Translations under genes and position numbers: made by a program
The notes under the pieces: model-generated
Told to the model about the DNA's origin: nothing
Database searches by the model: none
The model's input: the letters and a program-made list of their open reading frames with translations, nothing else
Shown: positions 6,728 to 15,036 of the stretch, in pieces
How the letters are laid out: each line of letters opens with the position of its first letter
How positions within the stretch are numbered: the first letter of the stretch is position 1
Assembly: GCA_000824785.1 (NCBI GenBank)
Contig: CCNB01000034.1
Location: forward strand, 90,269-154,268
Length of the DNA: 64,000 nt
Source of the DNA: Mesorhizobium plurifarium
Lineage (GTDB): Bacteria; Pseudomonadota; Alphaproteobacteria; Rhizobiales; Rhizobiaceae
Direction: 5' to 3'

Positions 6728-7704
6728 ACCTTCCGATCGCTTCCCTTGAGCGGCCCGAGCCAGCCACCGAGACGGCGGCGCCGAGCGGACGGATCCGTCA
6801 TTTCTACAAGGCCTACGGGCTGATCGTGCGCTCGGAAGTGAGCTTGCCGGAACTGGAACCGACGGCGCCGGCGACGCCGGACCTGGAGATCGCGGTCGGG
6901 CCGATCGACTTCCCCGACGCCGCATCGCAGGGCGTAACGGCGTTCCGGTTCGAGTCCACGCGTCAATATCTTTCGTGGCAGGCGGTCGGCACCTTCATGA
7001 TCAGCGGCGGCAAGCGGATCGACGTCGATCCGGCGCCAGGCGTGGACGACCCACTGCTTGCCTTTCCGCTGCTTGGGCCGGTGATGGCGCTCGCCCTGCA
7101 TCGGCGCGGGTTGCTCGTCCTGCATGCCAGCGCCATTGCCGTCGGCGGCAAGAGCGTGATCTTCATGGGCGACAAGGGCGCCGGCAAATCGACGACGGCG
7201 GGCGCGATGATCCGCGCCGGCCATCGGCTGCTCACCGACGACGTCGTGGCGCTGGATTTGTCCGATCCCGAGCGGCCGATGATCCTGCCCGGATTTCCGC
7301 AGCTCAAGCTCGCCGCGGACGCGGCCGGCGCCATCCGCCTCGAGCAGGCGGAGGTGCGCCCGCAGGTGCATCCGCAAATCGACAAGGCGCAGCATCGGCT
7401 GAGCGACGGATTTGCCGCCGAAGCAGTGCCGGTGTCGCGCCTCTATGTGCTCGAGCGCGGCGCGCGAGCGGCGATCTCGCCGCTGACCGGGGGCGCCGCG
7501 CTGCCGGCGATCATCAAATTCTCCTATGTCACGCGATTCGGCCGCCAGGCGCTGCCGGGCGATTCCGCCTCGGTGCATCTCAGCCAATGCGCACAGGTCG
7601 CCGGACGGGTCGGCGTCAGCCGCCTTGAAGTGCCGGCCGGACTCGCCCGGATCGACGAAGCGGTTGCCGCGATCGAAGCCGACCTGGCGTCGGGGACAAG
7701 GTGA
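6724..7704 (+). CDS. HPr-kinase-like lasso peptide kinase (K)
   Basis: 326 residues from the ATG at 6724, which overlaps the C stop by 4 nt; earlier in-frame starts would lie deep inside C. Key motifs are LHASAIAV (133-140), the P-loop GDKGAGKSTTA (149-159), and HRLLTDDVVALDL (167-179), the pattern of HPr kinase/phosphatase C-terminal domains. The normal partner HPr is not encoded nearby. Enzymes of this type in paeninodin-like clusters phosphorylate the side chain of the C-terminal Ser of the precursor; the precursor here ends in Phe-Ser, which agrees. Coupled to C and D by 4-nt overlaps. Cytoplasmic; probably acts on the linear precursor before or during maturation. Substrate is inferred; family is firm. 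Confidence 0.88.
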   Translation: MNLPIASLERPEPATETAAPSGRIRHFYKAYGLIVRSEVSLPELEPTAPATPDLEIAVGPIDFPDAASQGVTAFRFESTRQYLSWQAVGTFMISGGKRIDVDPAPGVDDPLLAFPLLGPVMALALHRRGLLVLHASAIAVGGKSVIFMGDKGAGKSTTAGAMIRAGHRLLTDDVVALDLSDPERPMILPGFPQLKLAADAAGAIRLEQAEVRPQVHPQIDKAQHRLSDGFAAEAVPVSRLYVLERGARAAISPLTGGAALPAIIKFSYVTRFGRQALPGDSASVHLSQCAQVAGRVGVSRLEVPAGLARIDEAVAAIEADLASGTR

Positions 7705-9608
7705 GCCAGGGCATGGGCTGGTCCTCGAAGCTTCGCTTGTCGTTTTTCCGTGATGTCGCGGGCTTCGGCGCCATGATGGCGCATGTCGGCGGGCGGCGCA
7801 CGGCGACGGCGCTTGCCTTCCTGATCCTGGGGAGCCTCACCGAGGGCATGTCGATCCTGCTGCTCGTCCCGCTGCTGCGCCTGATCGGCAAGGCCGAGCA
7901 GGATTACGCGGTGCGGGTGCCGGAGGCGTTGCGTTGGCTTGTGCCCGGCGGAACGCTGTCGCTCGCCACCGTGCTCTCACTGCTCGTCGCGCTGGTGGCG
8001 CTGCAAGCGATTTTCAACCGCTTCAAGTCGGTCTACATGGCGCGGCTGCTCTACGACTTCGTCAACCGGGTGCGCATGAACCTGTTCGAGAGCGTCGGCA
8101 GGGCGCGCTGGGGCGTCTTCACGCGTATCCGCAGCTCCGATCTCGACCATGCGCTGAACGGCGACGTCGACCGGGTGCAGGTGGCGGCCTTCTCGCTGCT
8201 GATGCTCACCCAGGCCACGCTGCTTCTCACCGGCTATCTCGTGGTCTCGCTGTTCATCTCGCCGGTGATGACGTCCTTCGCCATCCTCGTCGGCCTGGTG
8301 CTGCTGATCGCCCTGCAGCCGTTCCGGGCGCGCGCCAGCGCCTATGGCCGCACGCTGACCGGCAACCGCCAGGACCAGTACCGCACGGTCTCCGAGTTCC
8401 TCGGCGGCATCAAGGTCGCCAAGAGCCTGAATGTCGAGGCAAGCTACTTTGCCGAGCTCGGCGCGACGCTGGACAGGATGAAGGCCGACAACATCGCCTT
8501 CGTCCGCAACTCTTCGCTCGGCACCGCGCTGTTCCAGGTCACGAGCGTGATCGGGCTCAGCCTCTTCATCTATATCGCGCTGGTCGGCTTCCATCTGTCG
8601 CTGGCCGAGATCGTCGTGCTGCTCCTGGTCTTCATGCGCGTCGCGCCGCGCTTCATGGACATGCAGCTTCAGACCCAGCAGGTGCTGATCAACCTGCCGG
8701 CCTACGCTTCGATGCAAAGCCTCCAGGCTCGCTTCGACGCAGAACGCGAGACGGGAGAGAGCGCGGCCGAACAGGGCGCGAAACTCTCGCTCGAGACGGG
8801 CCTCAACATCCGCGATGTCTCCTTCGCCTATGGCGAAGGAGACGGCAAACCGGTGGTCGGCGATATCACCTTCGGCCTGCCGGCCGGCAAGGTGACGGCG
8901 CTGATCGGTCCTTCCGGCTCCGGCAAGAGCACGATCGCCGACATGCTGCTCGGCCTGCTCGAACCGACCAGCGGCAGGATCCTGGCCGACGGCGTGGAGA
9001 TCACGGCGCAAAATCGCCGAGCCTGGCGCGATCAGGTCGCCTATGTGCCGCAGGACGTGTTCCTGCTGCACGGCACGATCGCCGCCAATCTGCGCCTTGC
9101 AGCACCCGGGGCGAGCGATGACGAGCTCTGGGCGGCACTGCGCAACGCCCATGCGGCCGATTTCGTCGAGCGGCTGGCATTGCGGCTCGATACGGTGGTG
9201 GGCGACCGCGGTGTCCGGCTTTCCGGCGGCGAGCGGCAGCGCATCGCCCTGGCGCGGGCGCTGCTGCGCAAGCCGTCGCTGCTCATCCTCGACGAGGCGA
9301 CGAGCGCGCTCGACTGGCAGAATCAGTCGCTGATCGCCCAATCCATCGAGACGCTGCGCGGCCAGATGACGATCCTGACCATAGCCCACCGGCCATCGAT
9401 GATCGCCTTCGCCGACTGGGTCGTGGCCATCGAGAACGGGCGTATCGTCGAGGTCGGACAATATCGGCGGCTGAAGGCAAAGGCCGGCAGCCGTCTTGCG
9501 AGGATGCTGTCGGGAGAGCAGGCCGAGCGCGACACCGCGCCCCCGGTCGAGGCCGGACCGCTCCCGTCGCCGGTCGAACGATCAGTGGAGGCTGCGCCTG
9601 GCGCTTAG
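7701..9608 (+). CDS. Lasso peptide D: ABC exporter (membrane plus ATPase)
   Basis: 635 residues from the GTG at 7701, overlapping the kinase stop (GTGA); an in-frame ATG four codons on is an alternative. The N-terminal half has about six membrane segments of the type-1 exporter fold. The C-terminal ATPase has Walker A GPSGSGKST (about 403-411), signature LSGGERQRIALARALL (about 507) and Walker B LLILDEATSALD. In lasso clusters the D protein exports the mature peptide and so gives self-immunity. There is no peptidase C39 domain, which fits because B2 removes the leader. The 3' end overlaps the end of exoX on the other strand by 27 bp. Confidence 0.92.
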   Translation: MSQGMGWSSKLRLSFFRDVAGFGAMMAHVGGRRTATALAFLILGSLTEGMSILLLVPLLRLIGKAEQDYAVRVPEALRWLVPGGTLSLATVLSLLVALVALQAIFNRFKSVYMARLLYDFVNRVRMNLFESVGRARWGVFTRIRSSDLDHALNGDVDRVQVAAFSLLMLTQATLLLTGYLVVSLFISPVMTSFAILVGLVLLIALQPFRARASAYGRTLTGNRQDQYRTVSEFLGGIKVAKSLNVEASYFAELGATLDRMKADNIAFVRNSSLGTALFQVTSVIGLSLFIYIALVGFHLSLAEIVVLLLVFMRVAPRFMDMQLQTQQVLINLPAYASMQSLQARFDAERETGESAAEQGAKLSLETGLNIRDVSFAYGEGDGKPVVGDITFGLPAGKVTALIGPSGSGKSTIADMLLGLLEPTSGRILADGVEITAQNRRAWRDQVAYVPQDVFLLHGTIAANLRLAAPGASDDELWAALRNAHAADFVERLALRLDTVVGDRGVRLSGGERQRIALARALLRKPSLLILDEATSALDWQNQSLIAQSIETLRGQMTILTIAHRPSMIAFADWVVAIENGRIVEVGQYRRLKAKAGSRLARMLSGEQAERDTAPPVEAGPLPSPVERSVEAAPGA

Positions 9609-9854
9609 CTTTTCGCCTTCGGCGACCTTGTTCAGGATCGTGCCGCGGTCCGCCTCGCGGGCTTTGTCGGCCGATGTCGGCGTGGCCCTGCCGATCATGG
9701 CGAAGACCAGAAGGAAATAGCCCGCCTGGATGATCACGGCGCAAACGATGGCACGCAACAGGATGATGCCCGCCGATGCGCCGTCGAAATACGACCAGCC
9801 GATGACGATCGCGAGAGCGAATATCATGCCGATGATGAATTTTGGCAGAGACAT
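9582..9854 (-). CDS. exoX: Exopolysaccharide production repressor, ExoX/SyrA-like small membrane protein
   Basis: 90 residues from the ATG at 9854 (MSLPKFIIGMIFALAIVIGW), chosen over a start 10 codons earlier because GAAGGA lies 10 nt before it. Two membrane segments cover about 5-25 and 28-53, followed by a short polar tail. This matches the rhizobial ExoX/Psi family of small inner-membrane proteins that lower EPS synthesis after transcription, probably by acting on the ExoY priming transferase; the ExoX to ExoY ratio sets EPS output. The divergent neighbour here is exoY, which agrees. The stop lies 27 bp inside the end of the lasso exporter gene on the opposite strand. Confidence 0.8.
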   Translation of the reverse strand: MSLPKFIIGMIFALAIVIGWSYFDGASAGIILLRAIVCAVIIQAGYFLLVFAMIGRATPTSADKAREADRGTILNKVAEGEKLSARRSLH

Positions 9855-10461
9855 GTTCGCCGGTCCTTCAACCAAGACGAGCATGCAGAAGCTGTGACTT
9901 ACCCACCCGCGTAACTCCCCGTTGCGCCAAAGAGTTCTTTCTGGCTGCCCAATCCGGCCGGTTGCTTCCGGCCTTCCTTACCCATGCAGACAATGACAGG
10001 AACAATTTGCGACTCTATTAAGGCGGGCCGATTGGAGCAAGGCCCGACAGGTATGGTTTCCAGGGATTTTACGAGATCGACTCCACCATGCTGCGTCGCA
10101 CACTCTGGCTCCGGCAGCTATTCAATGCACCGCCTGCAGCTTTAGTAAAACCTACCATTTTGATTAGTATTTTAGCTGAATAACTTACTGTCGCGAGTGC
10201 TCCCAGCGGCATGCAACCGCGTTTCTTCTGCAGCAAAGAATGCACTGTCCAAAAATGGCCCAAAAGGTGGACTACATTTTCCTGATTTGCTCTCAGCTTG
10301 TCATAAACATGCCACAAAGGTGAAAATTTGCGCAGGGCAGGTTTATTATTTAGTCAATTCATGACGTGAACATTTCAGCGCGATGGGAAATTGTGTGTTG
10401 CGCTGCAGCATTTTTTTGATATCTTGCCGTAAACCATCCGTTCAACGTATGGAGCTTCTGC
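9855..10461. promoter_or_regulatory. Divergent exoX-exoY control region
   Basis: 607 bp with no convincing gene. It becomes AT-rich at about 10130-10440. GGAG at 10452-10455 serves exoY. It should hold the exoX and exoY promoters, but I cannot place -35/-10 boxes with confidence. A minus-strand open frame at 10069-10317 looks non-coding by composition. Confidence 0.5.
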
Positions 10462-11139
10462 ATGAGGGACGTCGCCAAGTCGGCTAATGCGGGTTTTGCG
10501 CAGGTCGGCGTTGATTTTACACCCCCCATCGGCGGTCTGCTCAAACGCAGTTTCGATATCGTCGGTTCCCTGGCCGGGCTGGTTCTGCTCAGCCCGCTTT
10601 TCCTGATGGTCGCGCTGCTGGTCAAGCTTTCGGACAACGGTCCGATCTTCTATGGCCACAAGCGGATCGGTCGTGGCGGCAGGATTTTCTCCTGCCTCAA
10701 GTTCCGCACCATGGTGACGGACGGCGAGCGCGTGCTCGCCGCCTATCTGGCCGCCAACCCGGAAGCCAACGCCGAATGGATCGCGACGCGCAAGCTGAAG
10801 AACGATCCGCGCGTCACCCGCGTCGGCCAGGTGCTTCGCAAGCTCAGCCTCGACGAGTTGCCGCAGATCCTCAACATCCTGCAGGGCGACATGAGCCTTG
10901 TCGGCCCGCGCCCGGTCGTGCGCGACGAACTGGAGATCTATGGCAGCGCCGCGGTCTATTACCTGAAGTCGCGCCCGGGTCTCACCGGGCTGTGGCAGGT
11001 GAGCGGCCGCAACGACGTATCCTACGACACGCGCGTCGCCTTCGACCGCCACTATGTCGAGAACTGGTCGATGTTCCAGGACATTCGCATCATCTTCAAG
11101 ACGGTTCCTGCCGTATGGATGTCGCGCGGCAGCTATTGA
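10462..11139 (+). CDS. exoY: ExoY priming sugar-phosphate transferase
   Basis: 225 residues, the length of rhizobial ExoY. It has one N-terminal membrane segment (about 34-55, IVGSLAGLVLLSPLFLMVAL) and the bacterial sugar transferase domain: KRIGRGGRIFSCLKFRTMV (about 71-89), DPRVTRVGQVLRKLSLDELP and the C-terminal SLVGPRPVVRDEL block plus RPGLTGLWQVSGRNDVSY. It moves galactose-1-phosphate from UDP-galactose to undecaprenyl phosphate, the first step of succinoglycan repeat assembly on the inner membrane. The start ATG follows GGAG by 6 nt. It heads the exoY-exoF-exoZ-exoQ run; exoX diverges from it. Confidence 0.92.
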   Translation: MRDVAKSANAGFAQVGVDFTPPIGGLLKRSFDIVGSLAGLVLLSPLFLMVALLVKLSDNGPIFYGHKRIGRGGRIFSCLKFRTMVTDGERVLAAYLAANPEANAEWIATRKLKNDPRVTRVGQVLRKLSLDELPQILNILQGDMSLVGPRPVVRDELEIYGSAAVYYLKSRPGLTGLWQVSGRNDVSYDTRVAFDRHYVENWSMFQDIRIIFKTVPAVWMSRGSY

Positions 11140-11198
11140 CCGACGGGGCTGCCCCGCCAGATTAGGGGCAGGCATCCGGCAGTGATCTCATCGGGCGG

Positions 11199-12503
11199 AT
11201 GGGGCCAAAGCGGATCGGAAACGTTCATTTGACAAAAGACCTCTTCGGACTGTCTTTCGCCTGCAGTCTCATATCCCGGACACCGGCCCGCGTCGCGGGC
11301 TTCTTGCTTGCGGCGTCGCTGGCCATGCCGCAATTGGCTACCGCCGGCGATTATCAGCTTGGCCCTCTGGACAAGCTCAACATCCGCGTCGCCGAATGGC
11401 AGACGGTCGACGGCACGTTCCGCGACTGGTCGGCCATCAATGGCGAGTATTCGATCGGCCCGGGCGGAACGCTCTCGGTGCCGTTCGTCGGCGACATGCA
11501 GGCCGCCGGCAAGACGACGGCGGAGATCGCTTCGGCGATCGGACTCGCGCTGCAGCGTAAGCTGGCGCTACCCGACAAGCCGGAAGCTTCGGTCCAGATG
11601 GCGCAGTTCCGGCCGTTCTACATTTCGGGCGAAGTCCAAAATCCCGGCCAGTTTCCCTTCGTGCCCGATCTGACCGTGCTCAAGGCAGTCAGCATTGCCG
11701 GCGGCATAAGGCGCAATGCCGACTATGGTCCGCAGATCGAAAAGGATCTGATCACCGCCAAGGGCAGCTATGACATCTACGACGACCAGCGCTTGCGGCT
11801 GATGGTCAAGCGAGCCCGCATCGACGCCGACCTGGCCGGGAAAACGACCTTCGAGGTGCCTCAGGAAATCCAAGGTGATTCGAGATTGCCGACCATCGTC
11901 GCCGACGAAACGGCCATCCTGGTTTCCGACCAGAAGTCGCTGAAGCTGAAGCTTGATGCGCTCGACCAGTTGAAGGGTGTTCTGCAGTCGGAAATCGAAT
12001 CGCTGCAAAAGAAGATCGCCAACCAGCAGAAGCAGGTCGACCTGGCGGAGCAGCAGGCAAACAGCATCGGTCCGCTGGCGCAAAAGGGCCTGATTGCCAA
12101 TGCGCGATTGCTTTCCTCGCAGCAGGCGGTCACCGACCTGCAGGGCAAGATCCTCGATTATGAGACGGCTATCCTCACCGCCAAGCAGTCGATCAGCAAG
12201 GCAGAGCAGGACGCCATCGATGCCCGTAACACACTGAGTTCGAGCCTCACTGCCGACCGGCAGCAAACGGAGGCGAACCTGAACGAGGCAGCCTTGAGGG
12301 TCGGCATGCAGAAGGGCCTGATCGCCCAGGCGTCGGATCCGGCAACGACTGCGGCCCTCACCGGCAGTCAAGAACCGCCCCTGCTCTATTCGCTGGTGCG
12401 CGTTGCCGACGGCAAGACGAGCGAGATCGAAGCCAAGGAAGACACGCCTGTGCTGCCGGGCGACGTGATCAAGGTGAAGCTGGCGCCGACGGCCAGCCAG
12501 TAG
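11199..12503 (+). CDS. exoF: ExoF-type polysaccharide export protein
   Basis: 434 residues with an N-terminal export signal (about 20-50, ending ATAGDY). Next is a polysaccharide export (Wza-like) domain YQLGPLDKLNIRVAEW and an SLBB-like stretch FYISGEVQNPGQFPFVPDLT. Then comes a long coiled coil at about 230-350 (ESLQKKIANQQKQVDLAEQQ). This is the layout of rhizobial ExoF, which acts in the periplasm/outer membrane in EPS assembly and export. The long coil separates it from the shorter Wza type. It lies 59 nt after exoY on the same strand. Confidence 0.9.
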   Translation: MGPKRIGNVHLTKDLFGLSFACSLISRTPARVAGFLLAASLAMPQLATAGDYQLGPLDKLNIRVAEWQTVDGTFRDWSAINGEYSIGPGGTLSVPFVGDMQAAGKTTAEIASAIGLALQRKLALPDKPEASVQMAQFRPFYISGEVQNPGQFPFVPDLTVLKAVSIAGGIRRNADYGPQIEKDLITAKGSYDIYDDQRLRLMVKRARIDADLAGKTTFEVPQEIQGDSRLPTIVADETAILVSDQKSLKLKLDALDQLKGVLQSEIESLQKKIANQQKQVDLAEQQANSIGPLAQKGLIANARLLSSQQAVTDLQGKILDYETAILTAKQSISKAEQDAIDARNTLSSSLTADRQQTEANLNEAALRVGMQKGLIAQASDPATTAALTGSQEPPLLYSLVRVADGKTSEIEAKEDTPVLPGDVIKVKLAPTASQ

Positions 12504-12621
12504 CGCCGCCGGCCACGGCTTGCACGCAGCGAACCGAGCAACGGAGGCGGGAGGAACAAGTCAGGCTCGTTCGCGCGCAACGCGGGCGGGCGATCTGTTT
12601 TGGACCGCTTGAAGGCATAAC

Positions 12622-13713
12622 ATGCAGCCCGCAGCTCCGCGTCATGTGTATCTCAATCTCGACGCCATCCGCGGCGTGGCGGCGATCAGCGTTATGCTCT
12701 ACCACTTCTCGCCGTTCCTGGCCGACGGTAGGGTGCTGCCGTCGAGCTATCTCGCCGTCGATCTGTTCTTCCTGTTGAGCGGCTTCGTCATCGCGCATGC
12801 CTATGACCGCAAGATCGAGAACGGCATGGGCTTCGGCACGTTCGTGGCCATCCGCCTGATCCGGCTCTATCCGCTCTATCTCGCCGGCACGCTGCTCGGC
12901 TTCTTCTACCTGCTGGTCAAGAACAGGCTGATGCCGGCCGAATACATGCCGCTGTCCGAGATCGGCATGCAGCTGACGACCGGCATGTTCTTCATCCCGC
13001 TGGTCAGCGATGCCTATCACACGATCTTCCCGCTCAATCCGGCTTCGTGGTCGTTGTTCTTCGAGCTCATCGTCAACATCGCCTATGTCGCGGTCTTCGT
13101 GCTCCTGTCGCGGCGCGTGCTGACGGGCATCGTCGCCGTCAGCCTCGTGCTGCTCGTCGTCGCCTCGATCTTCGCCGGCACGCTGGATTTCGGCATGACC
13201 GGCAACACCATCCTCAGCGGACTGCCGCGCGTCACCTTCTCGTTCTTCCTCGGCGTGCTGCTCTGCCGCTCGATGGCGCGCTGGCAAGGCAGTCTCGGCT
13301 TCCTGCGGCACGGGCTTTGGGTCGAGGGCGCGATCCTGCTCACCCTTGCCATCTTCGCCATCGCACCTGGCGGCGGCGCGCGCGTTGCCTACGACCTCGC
13401 GGCGATCGTCATCGTCTTCCCGATCATGGTGATGACCGGCGCGGTGGCGCCGACCGCGCCGCTTCTGTCCGGCTTCTATGGCTGGCTCGGGCGGATTTCC
13501 TATCCGATCTACATCATCCACACGCCGATGCTGATGATCATCGCCGGAGCCGGCAAGGCCTTCTCGATCGATCCTTTCGCGCATCATCCCTGGTTCGGCA
13601 TCGTGATGGCGGCCTCGGTCATTGTCATCGCCGACATCGCCACGCGCATCTATGACGAGCCGGTGCGGCGCTTCCTGCAGCGGCAGATGCAGCGCGCGCG
13701 AGCCGTGGCTTAG
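12622..13713 (+). CDS. exoZ: ExoZ-type membrane acyltransferase (EPS acetylation)
   Basis: 363 residues with about ten membrane segments of the acyltransferase-3 family. The N-terminal signature LDAIRGVAAISVMLYHFSPF (about 13-32) contains the conserved Arg and His, and SYLAVDLFFLLSGFVIA follows. ExoZ acetylates succinoglycan sugars in rhizobia. It sits 118 nt after exoF and 39 nt before the polymerase gene, on the same strand. The gene name rests on position in the exo run; the family is clear, but acyl donor and acceptor are inferred. Confidence 0.85.
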   Translation: MQPAAPRHVYLNLDAIRGVAAISVMLYHFSPFLADGRVLPSSYLAVDLFFLLSGFVIAHAYDRKIENGMGFGTFVAIRLIRLYPLYLAGTLLGFFYLLVKNRLMPAEYMPLSEIGMQLTTGMFFIPLVSDAYHTIFPLNPASWSLFFELIVNIAYVAVFVLLSRRVLTGIVAVSLVLLVVASIFAGTLDFGMTGNTILSGLPRVTFSFFLGVLLCRSMARWQGSLGFLRHGLWVEGAILLTLAIFAIAPGGGARVAYDLAAIVIVFPIMVMTGAVAPTAPLLSGFYGWLGRISYPIYIIHTPMLMIIAGAGKAFSIDPFAHHPWFGIVMAASVIVIADIATRIYDEPVRRFLQRQMQRARAVA

Positions 13714-13752
13714 ACCGGCTCACTGAAGAAGGGCTCAACGGACAGATCCGGC

Positions 13753-15036
13753 ATGAAGATTCCGAAATCCATTCTGATCGATCCCGACCGCAACGAGACC
13801 TACGGCGCCTTCGCCGTCGCGGTTTCCATGGTCGCTTTCGCCTACTCGCCCAATTTCGGTCAGATCCTGATCCTCGCCTATTACGCCGTCTGGCTGCCGC
13901 TGCTCTTCGTCGATTACCGGCGCTTCACCTGGAGGCTTTCCAGCGCCTGGCTGCCGATACTGCTTGCGGCCTATGTCTGCTTCTCGGTGTTCTGGTCCCA
14001 GGCGGCGGGCATCAGCGCGCGCGCGGCGGTGCAATATTCCTCGCATATCGTCTGCGCCTATGTCGCGGCGCGCACCATCAGCGTGCGCACGCTGGTGGTC
14101 GGCTCGCTGATCGGCATCTTCATTGTCCTGCTCTATTCCCTGAAGGTCGGCGCCTACGCGCTCGACACGATCGACGGCACGGTCAATTTCGTCGGCGCCT
14201 TCGGCTCCAAGAACCAGATCGGCTTCTTCTCCTCGCTCGGCATCTTCTTCTGCCTTGCCTTCCTGGTCTTCTACCGGCGCAACTGGCTGGGCTTCGTCTG
14301 GACCGCGCCGATCATGCTTCTGTCGGTCTATATGCTTGCCATCGCCCATTCGGCGACGTCGGTTGCCTCGCTGCCGGCGGTGATCGGCATCGTGATGCTG
14401 CTCACCATGACCAAGGTCTTGTCGCTGCGTTATCGCCGGGTGCTGTTCATCGTCGGCGCCGGCGCGCTGGTGACGGGCGTGGTGGCGGCGCTCAACCTCG
14501 GCCTGCTGGATTTCGTGCTCGGCCTCTTCGGCAAGGATTCGACGCTCACCGGCCGCACCTATCTCTGGGAACAGGGCTGGGAAGCGGCGCAGCAGCATCC
14601 GCTGCTCGGCTATGGCTATGCCGCCTATTGGGTGCAGGGCTTTGCCGATCCGGAGCGGCTGTGGGCCGAATTCTACATCTCGACCCGCTCCGGCTTCCAC
14701 TTCCACAACACCTATGTCGAGACGCTGGTCGAGATCGGCTTCATCGGCGTCACCTTGCTGGCGCTGGTCATCCTGCGCTCTTTCTACGGCCATGTATCGA
14801 AGGTTGTGTTCGGCGACTGGAACGCCGATTCGGTGGTGCTTGCCGGCGCGGTCGGGCTGATGCTGATCCGCTCCTTCTTTGAGGTCGAAATGCTCGGCCC
14901 CTACTTCATGGCGTCGTTCATCGTCTATTACGGCCTGTTCACGCTGACCCCGTTGCCGGCTTTCCGGCGCCGCAGGGCGGTCGTCCCAGCCGAGGACGAG
15001 AGACTTGCCAATGGCCGTATGCCGGCCCCCATCTGA
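13753..15036 (+). CDS. exoQ: ExoQ-type EPS polymerase (Wzy/O-antigen ligase family)
   Basis: 427 residues, mostly membrane segments (about ten), with the large periplasmic loop typical of Wzy/WaaL proteins near residues 265-325. The loop carries LTGRTYLWEQGWEAAQQHPL and GYGYAAYW, then FHFHNTYVETLVEIGF, whose His residues are conserved in the family. ExoQ joins octasaccharide repeats into high-molecular-weight succinoglycan on the periplasmic face. It ends the exo run; its stop directly abuts the stop of the convergent permease gene with no spacer. Confidence 0.88.
   Translation: MKIPKSILIDPDRNETYGAFAVAVSMVAFAYSPNFGQILILAYYAVWLPLLFVDYRRFTWRLSSAWLPILLAAYVCFSVFWSQAAGISARAAVQYSSHIVCAYVAARTISVRTLVVGSLIGIFIVLLYSLKVGAYALDTIDGTVNFVGAFGSKNQIGFFSSLGIFFCLAFLVFYRRNWLGFVWTAPIMLLSVYMLAIAHSATSVASLPAVIGIVMLLTMTKVLSLRYRRVLFIVGAGALVTGVVAALNLGLLDFVLGLFGKDSTLTGRTYLWEQGWEAAQQHPLLGYGYAAYWVQGFADPERLWAEFYISTRSGFHFHNTYVETLVEIGFIGVTLLALVILRSFYGHVSKVVFGDWNADSVVLAGAVGLMLIRSFFEVEMLGPYFMASFIVYYGLFTLTPLPAFRRRRAVVPAEDERLANGRMPAPI

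Noticed and set aside
4355..6925. 856-codon open frame on the minus strand opposite the cyclase gene
   Set aside because: Arg- and Pro-rich shadow typical of the reverse strand of high-GC genes; the plus strand encodes a complete asparagine-synthetase-like protein.
10069..10317. 82-codon minus-strand open frame in the exoX-exoY gap
   Set aside because: AT-rich, no ribosome site, no motif; composition unlike the coding genes around it.
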